DNA from: Sphingomonas sp. DG1-23
GTDB lineage: Bacteria > Pseudomonadota > Alphaproteobacteria > Sphingomonadales > Sphingomonadaceae
DNA length: 64,000 nucleotides
NCBI RefSeq assembly: GCF_030730875.1
Contig: NZ_JAVAMA010000010.1
Location: 1-64,000, forward strand
Direction of reading: 5' to 3'
A program made the position numbers and the translations under genes. Below, piece by piece: positions 35,925 to 44,878 of this stretch (position 1 is its first letter; every line of letters begins with the position of its first letter). Below the pieces are notes generated by a model, which was not told where the DNA came from, made no database searches, and saw only the letters and a list, made by a program, of their open reading frames with translations.

Positions 35925-38567
35925 GTGACGAGGAAGCTGGTGATCGCGCTTGCGCTGACGACGCCCGGCGCATGGGTACCGCTGGCGAGCGCACAGACCG
36001 CCGCCGCCGGAAAACTCGGCGACCCCTCCGCCACGCCCGAGCAGCGCGCGCGCGACGTGATCGCGCGGATGACGCTGCAGGAAAAGGCGCACCAGCTCGG
36101 CCATACCGCCCCGGCGATCCCGCGATTGGGCGTGCCCCGATATAATTGGTGGAACGAGGGCCTGCACGGCGTCGCCCGCGCCGGCATCGCCACCGTGTTT
36201 CCGCAAGCGATCGGCATGGCGGCATCGTGGGACGCGCCCTTGCTCCACCAGGTCGGCGACACGATCGCGACCGAATTCCGCGCCAAATATGTCGAGCGGC
36301 GGCACCCCGACGGGGGCAGCGATTTCTATCGCGGGCTGACCGTGTGGTCGCCCAACATCAACATCTTCCGCGATCCCCGCTGGGGCCGCGGTCAGGAAAC
36401 CTATGGCGAGGATCCCTATCTGTCGGGGCGCCTCGGCATCGCGTTCATTACCGGGCTGCAGGGGAACGATCCCAAATTCCTGAAGACCGTGGCGACCTCG
36501 AAGCATTTCGCGGTGCATAGCGGCCCCGAGAGCAACCGTCATCGCGAGGACGTCCATCCGAGCCCGCACGACCTCGAGGACACCTATCTCCCTGCGTTCC
36601 GCGCGACGGTGACCGAGGGCAAGGTCGAATCGGTCATGTGCGTGTACAACGCCGTCAACGGCGTTCCCGGCTGCGCGAGCAGCTTCCTGATGGACGACAT
36701 CCTCCGCAAGAGCTGGGGCTTCAAGGGCTATGTCGTGTCCGATTGCGGCGCGGCGGCGAACATCTATCGCGAGGACGCGCTGCACTACACCAGGACCGCC
36801 GTCGAGGGCGTCGCCGTCGGCATCAAGGCCGGCATGGACCTGATCTGCGGCGACTATCGCAACAAGATGACCACCGAGCCCGAGAATATCGTCGCGGCGG
36901 TGAAGGCGGGGCAGCTGCCCGAGGCAGTCGTCGACCGCGCGCTCCAGCGGCTGTTCGAGGCGCGGATCCGGCTGGGGCTGTTCGATCCGCAACTGCCCTT
37001 CGCCAACATCACTGCCGAGGAGTATGACACGCCCGGGCACCACGCGCTCTCCCGCAAAATGGCGGAAGCGTCGATGGTCCTGCTCAAGAACGAGGGCGAC
37101 CTGCTGCCGATCAAAGGCGAGCCGAAGACGATCGCAGTGATCGGCCCCAATGCCGACAGTTTCGACGCGCTGGTCGGCAATTATTACGGCACTCCGTCAA
37201 AGCCGGTTACCGTGCTCGATGGAATCCGCGCGCGCTATCCCAAGGCCAGGATATTGCACGTGCAGGGAACCGGGCTGATCGGGCCGGCCGAAGTGCCGGT
37301 GCCCGACGACGCGCTTTGCGTCGACGCGGCCTGTGCGGCGCGGGGACTCAAGGTCGAGTTCTTCGAGGGCGCGAACCTCGAAGGCGCCGCGACCGAGAGC
37401 AGCACCCAGCCCAATGCGCGCTTCGAATGGCGCGGCGATCGCGAGAGTTCGGCGCGCTGGACCGGCACGCTCGTCGCGCCCGAGAGCGGCGAATATGGGT
37501 TCCGCTTCGCCAGCGAGAATGGCTATCGAATCTGGGTCGACGACAAATTGGTCGTCGACGAATGGGGCGTCGGCGACGCGCCATCGATCCTGTCGGGCAC
37601 GATCGCGCTCGAGAAAGGCCGGAAGTATCCGCTGCGCGTCGAGGGCTTTCAGCGCGGCCAGCGCAGCAGCCAGCAACTGGTGTGGAGCCTGCCGAGCGCC
37701 GATGGCGATCATGCCGTCGCCGCAGCGAAACAGGCCGATCTCGTGATATTCGTCGGCGGCCTGTCGGCGCGGATCGAAGGCGAGGAGATGAAGGTACAGG
37801 CACCCGGCTTCGCGGGGGGCGACCGCACCAGCCTCGATCTGCCGGCGCCGCAACAGAAATTGCTCGCCCAGCTGCATGCGGTGGGGAAACCCACGGTGCT
37901 CGTGCTGATGAACGGCAGCGCGCTGGCGGTGAATTGGGCCGACGCGCACGTCCCGGCGATCGTCGAGGCCTGGTATCCGGGCGGCGAGGGCGGGCATGCG
38001 GTGGCCGGGCTGCTCGCCGGCGATTTCAGCCCCGCCGGACGGCTGCCGGTGACCTTCTACCGATCTGCCGACCAGCTTCCGCCCTTCTCCGACTATCGCA
38101 TGGCCGGGCGGACCTATCGCTACTTCGCCGGCGAGCCGCTCTACCCGTTCGGGCACGGGCTCAGCTATACGCGCTTCCGCTATGGGACGCCGACGCTGAG
38201 CAATGCCCGGGTGGGCGCGGACGGCAAGGTCACCGTGACCGTCGAAATCAGCAATATCGGCACGCGTGACGGCGATGAGGTCGCCCAGCTCTATGTGTCG
38301 CATCCGGGCACCAGCGGTGCGCCGGTGCGCGCGCTGGAGCGTTTCGAGCGGGTGCATCTGAAGAAAGGAGAGACGCGGCGGGTGCGTTTTGCCCTCGATG
38401 CGCGGGCACTGAGCCTCGTCGACGCGGAGGGCATTCGCCGGCTCGTACCGGGACGCGTCGACCTGTGGATCGGCGGCGGCCAGCCGACCACGCGTGCGGG
38501 ATTGCCGGCTGCGGCGGGCGTGGCCGCGCGGCTCGAGGTCACGGCAGGCGCAGTGCTGCCGAAATAG
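35925..38567 (+). CDS. Exported GH3 beta-xylosidase/beta-glucosidase with PA14 insert
   Basis: 880 residues from a GTG with GGAGAGG six bases upstream; an ATG at 35910 is possible but has no ribosome site. The signal peptide ends near PLASAQ. The GH3 N-domain contains NWWNEGLHGVAR, typical of beta-xylosidases, then KHFAVHSGPE and the nucleophile Asp in VVSDCGA. The second GH3 domain is interrupted by a PA14-like domain (about 490-600, with ESGEYGFRFASENGYRIWVDD), and a fibronectin-III-like domain ends the protein. It should hydrolyse plant oligosaccharides in the periplasm or outside. It has no known flagellar role and sits between fliC and fliA; its stop abuts the fliA stop with no gap. Confidence 0.9.
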   Translation: MTRKLVIALALTTPGAWVPLASAQTAAAGKLGDPSATPEQRARDVIARMTLQEKAHQLGHTAPAIPRLGVPRYNWWNEGLHGVARAGIATVFPQAIGMAASWDAPLLHQVGDTIATEFRAKYVERRHPDGGSDFYRGLTVWSPNINIFRDPRWGRGQETYGEDPYLSGRLGIAFITGLQGNDPKFLKTVATSKHFAVHSGPESNRHREDVHPSPHDLEDTYLPAFRATVTEGKVESVMCVYNAVNGVPGCASSFLMDDILRKSWGFKGYVVSDCGAAANIYREDALHYTRTAVEGVAVGIKAGMDLICGDYRNKMTTEPENIVAAVKAGQLPEAVVDRALQRLFEARIRLGLFDPQLPFANITAEEYDTPGHHALSRKMAEASMVLLKNEGDLLPIKGEPKTIAVIGPNADSFDALVGNYYGTPSKPVTVLDGIRARYPKARILHVQGTGLIGPAEVPVPDDALCVDAACAARGLKVEFFEGANLEGAATESSTQPNARFEWRGDRESSARWTGTLVAPESGEYGFRFASENGYRIWVDDKLVVDEWGVGDAPSILSGTIALEKGRKYPLRVEGFQRGQRSSQQLVWSLPSADGDHAVAAAKQADLVIFVGGLSARIEGEEMKVQAPGFAGGDRTSLDLPAPQQKLLAQLHAVGKPTVLVLMNGSALAVNWADAHVPAIVEAWYPGGEGGHAVAGLLAGDFSPAGRLPVTFYRSADQLPPFSDYRMAGRTYRYFAGEPLYPFGHGLSYTRFRYGTPTLSNARVGADGKVTVTVEISNIGTRDGDEVAQLYVSHPGTSGAPVRALERFERVHLKKGETRRVRFALDARALSLVDAEGIRRLVPGRVDLWIGGGQPTTRAGLPAAAGVAARLEVTAGAVLPK

Positions 38568-39335
38568 TCAGCCGAGACGCCGCTGGAGCGCGCGCCTGAG
38601 CCGGGCGTGCGCCGAGGCCTTGATCTGGCAGACGCGCGCGGCGCCGACGCCGAGCACCTGACCGATCTCCTCGAGGTTGAGTTCCTCGACATAATAAAGC
38701 TGGATCACCTGCGCTTCGCGGGTGGGAAGCTCGGAGATCGCGGCGATCAGCGCCTCGCGCTGGTCGCAATCGGCGAGCTGGTCGAAGGCATTGGGCTCGT
38801 CGGACATGAACCATGGCGATTCGTCCGAGTACATCTCGTCGATCGAGTCGAAACGCACTGCCTCCGCAGTGGCATATTCGGCGCGGAGCTTTTCGGGCGT
38901 GACCCCCAGCCTCTCCGCGACCTGCAAGTCGTTCGGGGCGTGGCCGATCTCGGTGGCGAGCGCGGATACCGTTTCCTGATAGGCCTTGCGCCGCCGCATC
39001 GCGCCGCGGGTGAGCGTCGCCTGGCGGCGCAATTCGTCGATCATCGCACCGCGGACGCGGGTGACCAGATATTGCTCGAAGGTCACCTGGCCGCGATCCT
39101 CGAAGCCGCCGACCGCCTCGATCAACGCGACCATGCCGATCTGGATCAGGTCCTCGATATCGACGATCGCGCTCATCGAGCCATGGACGTGCCAGGCGAT
39201 GCGGCGCACCAAAGGCAGGTGTTTCCGAACCATCGCCTCGGCGTCGCGCTGCGGCGAGGGCCCGCGTTCATAGGTCAGCGGCTGGCATGCGAGAGAAGCC
39301 ATGTCTTTGAGGTTCCCCGGGGAGTAGGCGTTCAT
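38568..39335 (-). CDS. fliA: Flagellar sigma factor FliA (sigma-28)
   Basis: 255 residues. Region 2 begins VRKHLPLVRRIAWHV with DLIQIGMVALIEAVGGFE, region 3 is present, and region 4 reads LPTREAQVIQLYYVEELNLEEIGQVLGVGAARVCQIKASA. FliA directs late flagellar genes and is held by FlgM until the hook is complete. Its start overlaps the flhA stop (ATGA). The three sigma-28-type sites in this window are its likely targets. Confidence 0.95.
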   Translation of the reverse strand: MNAYSPGNLKDMASLACQPLTYERGPSPQRDAEAMVRKHLPLVRRIAWHVHGSMSAIVDIEDLIQIGMVALIEAVGGFEDRGQVTFEQYLVTRVRGAMIDELRRQATLTRGAMRRRKAYQETVSALATEIGHAPNDLQVAERLGVTPEKLRAEYATAEAVRFDSIDEMYSDESPWFMSDEPNAFDQLADCDQREALIAAISELPTREAQVIQLYYVEELNLEEIGQVLGVGAARVCQIKASAHARLRRALQRRLG

Positions 39336-41410
39336 GCGGGCAGCGCCTCCGGCGCACCGATCACCGCGACGACTTCGACGGCCTTGTCTTCGGGCACTTC
39401 GAAGAAGCTCATCACCGGCGTGTCGGGAAGGATGGATCTGATCAGCTTGCGGATCGCGACGCGGATCGCCGGCTGGACGACCAATGCGAAGGGCTTGGCA
39501 TCGGCGATCAGCGGCGCGGCGGCGCGCTGGAGCGCATCGGCGATGCGGCGGCCGAGATCGGGCTCGATCGTGTGGCGGCGCGACGGATCCGATCGCACGG
39601 CCTGCCCCAGCAGGGATTCGAGCTGACCTTCGAGCGTCATCACGCGCAACGGCTCACGCACCCCGCACAGCCGCTGGATGATCAGCGGGCCGAGATCGGG
39701 GCGGATCAGCTCGAGGACCTCCTCGGCGTCGAGCGTCTTCTGCGCGGACACCGCGATCGCGGCGGCGATCCGGCGGAATTCCTTGAGCGGGATATTCTCC
39801 ATCAGCAGCCCGCGCAGCACCGTGGTGAGCGTGGTGAGCGGCACCGGCTGCGGGCACAGCGCCGCGACCAGCGACGCGGCACGGTCCTTGAGCCCGTCGA
39901 GCAATGCCTGGACCTCGTCGGGGCCGAGCAGGTCGGCGGCGTTCTGGATCAGGACGTGATTGAGATGCGTCGCGACGACGGTGCCTGGATCGACGACGAG
40001 ATAGCCGGCGCCGGTCGCGGCATCGGCGTCGCCGCTGGCGACCCAGACCGCGTCGAGTCCGAAGGTCGGGTCGCGCACCGGCTTGCCGGGGAGCTTGCCC
40101 ACCGCCTGGCCGGTATCGAGCGCGAGCATCTCGTCGGGCGAGACGCTGTCCTCGCCGACCACGACGCCGCCGATGACGATGCGATAGGTGAAGGGGGACA
40201 GATTGATGTCGTCGCGGACGCGGACCTGCGGAATGACGAAGCCGAGCTCCTTCGAGAGCTGGCGGCGCACCCCGGTGATCCGGCCCATCAGCGGACCGCC
40301 GCGGCGCTCGTCGACCAAAGGCACGAGCCCGTAGCCGATGTCGAGCATCACCTGCATGTTGTCGGTGACTTCCTCCCAGCCGATCTTCGAGAGATCGGCG
40401 GGCTCGGCAACCGGCTCGGGCGGCGGCGGGCGATTGGCGTGCGCGCGCATCTTCCACGCCGCGAACCCGGCGGCGGCGGCGGCGGGCAGGATCACCAGAT
40501 GCGGCATGCCGGGCATCACCCCGAGCAGGCCGAGGATCACCGCGACCGGGGTCCAGGTCTTGTGGCTGCCGAACTGGCTGCCGATCTGGCCGGCGAGATC
40601 GTGCTTCGAATTGACCCGGGTGACGATCGCGGCTGCGGCGATCGACAGCACCAGAGCCGGCAGCTGCGCGACCAGGGCGTCGCCGATCGCGAGCATGATA
40701 TAGGCCTGCGCGGCGTCGCCGACCGTCATCTGGTGGCTGACCACGCCGAGGATCAGACCGCCGACGATGTTGATCGCGAGGATCAGCAGCCCGGCGATCG
40801 CATCGCCCTTCACGAACTTGGACGAACCGTCCATCGCGCCGTAGAAATCGGCTTCGGTCGATACTTCGATGCGGCGCGCGCGTGCTTCGTCCGGCGTGAT
40901 CAGACCGGCGTTGAGATCGGCATCGATCGCCATCTGCTTGCCGGGCAAGGCGTCGAGGGTGAAGCGTGCGCTGACTTCGGAGACGCGGCCCGCACCCTTG
41001 GTGACGACGATCATGTTGATGATCATCAGCACCGCGAACACGACGATGCCGACGACATAGTCTCCGCCGATCAGGAAGGTGCCGAACGCCTCGATGACAT
41101 GGCCCGCCGCGGCGCCGCCCTCATGCCCGTTGACCAACACCACGCGCGTCGAGGCGACGTTGAGGCCGAGGCGGAACAGAGTCGCGAACAGCAACACGGT
41201 TGGGAAGGCCGAGAAATCGAGCGGCTTCTGCGCGTTCAGCGCCACCATCAGCACCGCGAGGCTGATCATGATGTTCATGATGAAGAAGATGTCGAGCAGG
41301 AAGGCCGGGATCGGCACGACCAGCAAGGCGACCAGCAACAGGATCGCGCCGGGAAGCGAGAAGCTGCGGAGTGCCGGCGCGAGGCCGGCGGGGAGCGTCG
41401 GACCGTTCAC
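39332..41410 (-). CDS. flhA: Flagellar export gate protein FlhA
   Basis: 692 residues from GTG 41410, which lies 5 bp after the transglycosylase stop; a longer reading would run into that gene. Eight membrane helices form the N-terminal half. The complete FHIPEP-family signature RVSEVSARFTLDALPGKQ is at about 142-159. The large cytoplasmic domain docks chaperone-substrate complexes. It drives proton-powered export with FlhB and FliPQR. Confidence 0.97.
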   Translation of the reverse strand: MNGPTLPAGLAPALRSFSLPGAILLLVALLVVPIPAFLLDIFFIMNIMISLAVLMVALNAQKPLDFSAFPTVLLFATLFRLGLNVASTRVVLVNGHEGGAAAGHVIEAFGTFLIGGDYVVGIVVFAVLMIINMIVVTKGAGRVSEVSARFTLDALPGKQMAIDADLNAGLITPDEARARRIEVSTEADFYGAMDGSSKFVKGDAIAGLLILAINIVGGLILGVVSHQMTVGDAAQAYIMLAIGDALVAQLPALVLSIAAAAIVTRVNSKHDLAGQIGSQFGSHKTWTPVAVILGLLGVMPGMPHLVILPAAAAAGFAAWKMRAHANRPPPPEPVAEPADLSKIGWEEVTDNMQVMLDIGYGLVPLVDERRGGPLMGRITGVRRQLSKELGFVIPQVRVRDDINLSPFTYRIVIGGVVVGEDSVSPDEMLALDTGQAVGKLPGKPVRDPTFGLDAVWVASGDADAATGAGYLVVDPGTVVATHLNHVLIQNAADLLGPDEVQALLDGLKDRAASLVAALCPQPVPLTTLTTVLRGLLMENIPLKEFRRIAAAIAVSAQKTLDAEEVLELIRPDLGPLIIQRLCGVREPLRVMTLEGQLESLLGQAVRSDPSRRHTIEPDLGRRIADALQRAAAPLIADAKPFALVVQPAIRVAIRKLIRSILPDTPVMSFFEVPEDKAVEVVAVIGAPEALPA

Positions 41411-41415
41411 GCGGA

Positions 41416-42303
41416 TCAGGCCCCCAGCCTGGCGAGCATCAGATAAGCGAGCTTGGCGGTCTCGGGCGTCGGCCGCAGCGACTCGAGCCACGCGCCGCCG
41501 GCCAGTTCGGTGTTGCCGCGTGCGGCCTTGAGCTGCGCGAGCGTCGTCTCGACCCAGTGGCGGTCGCTATCGACCGCGTTGTTGCCGAGCACGACTTCGG
41601 CGCCCTCCATGTCGGCGCCGAAAGCGTCGAGCCCGTTGGAGAGCGCATCGAAGCCGTCCGAGGCCCGCCCGGGGGCGCCGACCGCAGCGGCGCCCTGATC
41701 GAGCTTGCCGGCGAAGCGCGAATAAATCTCGCCCAGCGTGCGCGGCTGGCCGCTCGAGGCGTAGAAGATGCTGCGATTGGCGCGCGCGGCGGCGGGGAAC
41801 ATCGCCGCGCCGGTGCGGCCCGGATTGCTTTCCATCGCGCCGAGGAATTTGGCGGCGCCGCCCTGCCCCAGGAAATGCGCCATGTAGAGATCGGTGCCGG
41901 TGGCAGGCCGATCGAGCCTTTGCTCGAGCGCGGCCTTGTTGTCCGAGGCATGCTCGGCGGCCATCAAAGCGGCGGTACCCGGATCGCTGCGCATGTCGAG
42001 GATCGCGCGGCGAGTGGCGGGATCGCTGACGACATAGCGGCCGCTCGCGGTCTGCCGGATCGAATCCGACGCCCAGCCGAGACCATGTTCGGCGCCATGA
42101 TTCTTCATCACGCCGAGCCAGCTCTGCTCGATGAACTGATAGAGGCCGGTGGCGCTGGAAGTGGTGGCGCGCGCATTGGCGCGCATGCCGCTCTCGACCT
42201 GCGCCTGACCCAGCAGATAGTTGAAGTCGATTCCGGTCTTGCGGCTGGCGGCGGCGATTGCCGTCTGGATGCCTGCCTTGCTGTTGACCGATACGATGCT
42301 CAT
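41416..42303 (-). CDS. Flagellar lytic transglycosylase (SLT domain)
   Basis: 295 residues. The SLT-type catalytic domain at the N-terminus contains the catalytic Glu in QAQVESGMRANA and the ATGLYQFIEQSWLGVMK motif. No signal peptide is visible, so it may be exported by the flagellar apparatus itself or assisted by a rod protein, as proposed for SltF-type enzymes. It would open peptidoglycan for the rod and complements the enzyme-less FlgJ at 51312. It leads an operon with flhA and fliA from its own sigma-54 site. Confidence 0.9.
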   Translation of the reverse strand: MSIVSVNSKAGIQTAIAAASRKTGIDFNYLLGQAQVESGMRANARATTSSATGLYQFIEQSWLGVMKNHGAEHGLGWASDSIRQTASGRYVVSDPATRRAILDMRSDPGTAALMAAEHASDNKAALEQRLDRPATGTDLYMAHFLGQGGAAKFLGAMESNPGRTGAAMFPAAARANRSIFYASSGQPRTLGEIYSRFAGKLDQGAAAVGAPGRASDGFDALSNGLDAFGADMEGAEVVLGNNAVDSDRHWVETTLAQLKAARGNTELAGGAWLESLRPTPETAKLAYLMLARLGA

Positions 42304-42341
42304 CGACCCCTGATCCGATTGCCCTTGATAGGGCGCAGATC

Positions 42342-42357
42342 AGCAAGGACCGTGCCA
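42342..42357 (-). promoter_or_regulatory. Sigma-54 promoter of the transglycosylase-flhA-fliA operon
   Basis: On the - strand the site reads TGGCAC-GGTCC-TTGCT, a full match to the -24/-12 consensus TGGCAC-N5-TTGCW. Transcription would start near 42331, giving a leader of about 28 bases to the ATG at 42303. Confidence 0.85.
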
Positions 42358-42365
42358 GTCGGACC

Positions 42366-42677
42366 TCAGGCTAGCGCATATCCACCCGGCCGATAGGCCG
42401 GCGCCGTCTCGCCGGAAAGAAGTTGCAGGCGGCGGCGGACATTTGCCGCCATCAGATTGACGTAAATCCGGCAAGTCTCGTTGAGGCGGTGCGCCTCGGC
42501 GGCGAGTTCCTTGACCTCGGGCGAGGGCGCATCGCCTTCGTAGAGTGCGACCGTGTCGATTCCCGAAAGCTTCGCGCGCGTCGCCGCTTCGAGCGCGGCG
42601 ACGTCGTTCGCCTTCAGCGCCGCGATTTCGGCGTGAAGCGATTCGATGACATGGATCAGCGCGTCACGCCGGGTCAT
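42366..42677 (-). CDS. flgN: FlgN-like export chaperone for hook-filament junction proteins
   Basis: 103 residues, helical (TRRDALIHVIESLHAEIAALKANDVAALEAATRAKL). In many flagellar loci flgN follows flgM, as here; the two overlap by 14 bp. FlgN carries FlgK and FlgL to the export gate. The call relies mainly on position and helical character. Confidence 0.75.
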   Translation of the reverse strand: MTRRDALIHVIESLHAEIAALKANDVAALEAATRAKLSGIDTVALYEGDAPSPEVKELAAEAHRLNETCRIYVNLMAANVRRRLQLLSGETAPAYRPGGYALA

Positions 42678-42957
42678 TGGGGCTCCATTCGAGCTTGAGC
42701 GCGAGCAGCCGGTCGGCGATCGTCGAAGGGTAGATCGGGAATTTGCCGTCCTCGATCGCCTTGCGGATCTTGGCGACGCGCTCGGCGTCGACCGGGGGTT
42801 TGGCGGCCATCGAACTCGACAGCGCCGCGGCGCTCGATTCGACGGGCCTGACCCCGCCGGAGACCGGTTTCGCCACCTCCACCGGAGCGGCGGGAGCGAC
42901 CGGCGCAATACGACGGTCAGCGACCGCGCCTGCCTTGTTGCCGATGGGATCCACCAT
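42664..42957 (-). CDS. flgM: Anti-sigma-28 factor FlgM
   Basis: 97 residues. The Pro/Ala-rich disordered N-terminal half is followed by the sigma-binding pattern VDAERVAKIRKAIEDGKFPIYPSTIADRLL. It holds FliA inactive until exported after hook completion. A sigma-28-type promoter lies just upstream, so FliA would boost its own inhibitor, the known feedback. Confidence 0.93.
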   Translation of the reverse strand: MVDPIGNKAGAVADRRIAPVAPAAPVEVAKPVSGGVRPVESSAAALSSSMAAKPPVDAERVAKIRKAIEDGKFPIYPSTIADRLLALKLEWSPNDPA

Positions 42958-42992
42958 TGCTGCTTCCTCGGGAAACTAATCCTGCAGCGATA

Positions 42993-43019
42993 GGAACGGC
43001 CGCTTTATCGAGGCCTTTA
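42993..43019 (-). promoter_or_regulatory. Candidate FliA (sigma-28) promoter of flgM-flgN
   Basis: On the - strand: TAAA, 15 bases, GCCGTTCC, preceded by GATTTTTTGC. The -35 is exact and the -10 is identical to that of fliC. The leader to flgM would be about 30 bases. Confidence 0.75.
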
Positions 43020-43027
43020 GCAAAAAA

Positions 43028-43549
43028 TCATTCGGCCCAACCGGGGAGCCGCGCGCGACCCGGTTCGAGCGCGACTGCCTGGATCGGCGGCTTCCTGTCG
43101 TCGACCTTGACCATCAGTCGTGCGCCGGCGGCGGCGTCGCCCATCGCGATGCCGTCGCGCGAGATCGAGAAGCCGGGCGAGCCGGCCTCCACCGTGATCG
43201 GATCGCCGCGGCGGATCACCGGCGCGGCCTTGACCGCGACGACGGGCGCCGGCGCTGCCGAGTCCGGGACGGGCCTCGGCTGCGGCACCGCATCGACCGG
43301 CACATAGATCCGCCACGCCGGCGCCATGCAGCGGACCACCACGGCATCCTTCGCCGCGCTGCGCCATTCGAGCTGGGGCGCGGCGCAAGCCTGAAGCCTG
43401 AGTCTCTTGTCCACCGGCGTGCGCGCGCCGCCTTGCTCGCCTATGCCGACGCCGGTGAACTGGGCGACGATCGCGTCGAGAACCGGGGTCGACTGGAAAT
43501 CCTGCGCGGCGGCGGGCGTGGCGGCGGCAAGCGCCAAGGACAGCAGCAT
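43028..43549 (-). CDS. flgA: P-ring assembly chaperone FlgA
   Basis: 173 residues. The start at 43549 has GAGGAGACGACC upstream and yields a signal peptide (LLSLALAAATPAAAQ). The mature part has a SAF-like domain with VIRRGDPITVEAGSPGFSISRDGIAMGDAAAGA. FlgA helps FlgI polymerise in the periplasm. It follows the accessory stator pair by 53 bp and precedes the flgM promoter. Confidence 0.9.
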   Translation of the reverse strand: MLLSLALAAATPAAAQDFQSTPVLDAIVAQFTGVGIGEQGGARTPVDKRLRLQACAAPQLEWRSAAKDAVVVRCMAPAWRIYVPVDAVPQPRPVPDSAAPAPVVAVKAAPVIRRGDPITVEAGSPGFSISRDGIAMGDAAAGARLMVKVDDRKPPIQAVALEPGRARLPGWAE

Positions 43550-43602
43550 GGTCGTCTCCTCGAGCGAAACGGAGCGGCAAGAGCGGGTTGCCGGGCGGCA
43601 GA

Positions 43603-44097
43603 TCATTGCCGGCCCCCGTCATAACCGAGCGAAAGCACTGCGCGGCGGTGACCGCGCGCAGTGGCGATGGCGATGCGCTCGGGCGCGACGGCGCCCGACC
43701 GGATGAGCATGGCGGCGACCGCGCGGGCGCGATCGGCGGCGAGGATCGGCCCGCTGCCGGTGAGCGGGTCGACATCGGCGGCGCTGCCGTCGACTTCGCC
43801 GATGATACGCAGCCGCGTGCGCGGGTCGGCCGCGGCGGCGTGTGCCCAGCCGAGCGCGGCACTGGCGTCGGGAAGCTGTGCCGAACCAGTCGCAAACCCG
43901 CTCACCGTGGCGAGATCGACCGGCATCGCCGGGGCATTCTCTTTGACGCCGAAGCCCGCGCGAAAGCCGGCGGCGAGCGTATTGGCATCGACCTGATTGG
44001 CCTGGAGCAGCACGAAGAAACCAACCAGCAGCAAGGCAAGGTCGGCGAGCGTGGTCAGCCAGATCGGCCGCGCGGGAAGATCGTCTTCGGCGATCAT
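43603..44097 (-). CDS. Compact MotB-like stator protein (accessory stator, B subunit)
   Basis: 164 residues, against 320 for the canonical MotB in this window. One membrane helix near the N-terminus carries the channel Asp (about D19) in LADLALLLVGFFVLLQ, matching YADFVTAMMAFFLLLW of MotB. A shortened OmpA-like domain follows, with IIGEVDGSAADVD and LAADRARAVAAMLIRSG in the peptidoglycan-binding positions. The 4-bp overlap with the MotA-like gene makes a coupled pair. It could be a second flagellar stator or an ExbD/TolR-like variant; the flagellar setting favours the first. Confidence 0.8.
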   Translation of the reverse strand: MIAEDDLPARPIWLTTLADLALLLVGFFVLLQANQVDANTLAAGFRAGFGVKENAPAMPVDLATVSGFATGSAQLPDASAALGWAHAAAADPRTRLRIIGEVDGSAADVDPLTGSGPILAADRARAVAAMLIRSGAVAPERIAIATARGHRRAVLSLGYDGGRQ

Positions 44098-44741
44098 GCC
44101 GCAAGCTCCTGCGCGCCATGGCGCGGCTGGACGGTGGCGAGCTCGGCAAGCGGCGCGACGATCCGGGCGCGCTCCTGCGCCTCGTGGCGCGCGTGGCGCT
44201 TGAGCCGCGCCGCCACCGGGGCGGCGATCAGGCTGGCGACGACCGCACCATATAGCGTAGTGAGCAACGCGACCGCCATCGCCGCGCCGATCGTCGCCGG
44301 ATCGCGCATCGCCGTGAACATCTGGACGAGCCCGATCAGCGTGCCGATCATGCCCATCGCCGGGGCGATATCGGCGGCGGCGCTCCACATCTCGGCAGCG
44401 GCGCGGTGCCGCTCGAGCCGGGCGAGGCGGCGCTGATCGAGCAGCAGGGTGATCCGTTCGGGCGCGGCGCCGTCGACGATTTCGGCGATCGCGGCCGCGA
44501 TATCGGGGTCGCTGATCACCGCGCGATCGAGCGCGATCACGCCGTGACGGCGCGTGATGCGGGTGAAGGCGCCGATCTGCGCGAGCAAGGGCTCGGCATC
44601 GAAGCGGCGGCGCCCGAGCGTCCCCAATGCCGCGATGCCGCGGCCGAGATCGCCTAGCGGAGTCCGCAGCAGGATGGCGACCACCGTACCGCCGAGCACG
44701 ATGGCAAGCGCGATCGGATCTATGAAAGGCGCGAAGTTCAT
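44094..44741 (-). CDS. PomA/MotA-like stator protein (accessory stator, A subunit)
   Basis: 215 residues. Membrane helices near 8-26, 125-145 and 155-178 carry the MotA/TolQ/ExbB motif AMGMIGTLIGLVQMF. The cytoplasmic loop contains Arg/Glu charges (LDQRRLARLERHRAAAEMW) where MotA meets FliG. It is shorter than, and not closely similar to, the MotA at 53982, and is closer in style to sodium-type PomA. It precedes flgA and has its own sigma-54-like site. Confidence 0.82.
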   Translation of the reverse strand: MNFAPFIDPIALAIVLGGTVVAILLRTPLGDLGRGIAALGTLGRRRFDAEPLLAQIGAFTRITRRHGVIALDRAVISDPDIAAAIAEIVDGAAPERITLLLDQRRLARLERHRAAAEMWSAAADIAPAMGMIGTLIGLVQMFTAMRDPATIGAAMAVALLTTLYGAVVASLIAAPVAARLKRHARHEAQERARIVAPLAELATVQPRHGAQELAA

Positions 44742-44752
44742 GCGCTCCCGGT

Positions 44753-44768
44753 TGCAAGGCGCGGGCCA
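44753..44768 (-). promoter_or_regulatory. Probable sigma-54 promoter of the accessory stator-flgA genes
   Basis: On the - strand the site reads TGGCCC-GCGCC-TTGCA, one mismatch from consensus with correct spacing. The predicted transcription start (about 44742) falls right at the ATG of the MotA-like gene, so the mRNA would be leaderless or the true start lies further in. Confidence 0.5.
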
Positions 44769-44777
44769 ATCTTCATC

Positions 44778-44859
44778 GTCATCCGGCGAACGCCGGGACC
44801 TCGGGCGAAGGCGTGGGTAGGGAGCCGCACGAGGCCCTGGCTTTCGCCGGGATGCCGTG
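44778..44859. repeat. REP-like imperfect inverted repeat upstream of flgB
   Basis: Arms near 44778-44799 (TCATCCGGCGAACGCCGGGA) and 44839-44859 (CTGGCTTTCGCCGGGATGCC) are imperfect reverse complements built on GGCGAAAGCC. The element lies between the divergent accessory-stator and flgB promoters. Confidence 0.6.
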
Positions 44860-44878
44860 GATAGAGAGTGGTCCGTCG

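Noticed and set aside
39572..41446. 624-codon open frame antisense to flhA.
   Set aside because: Asp/Glu/His/Arg-rich shadow reading of the conserved FlhA membrane helices; no ribosome site.
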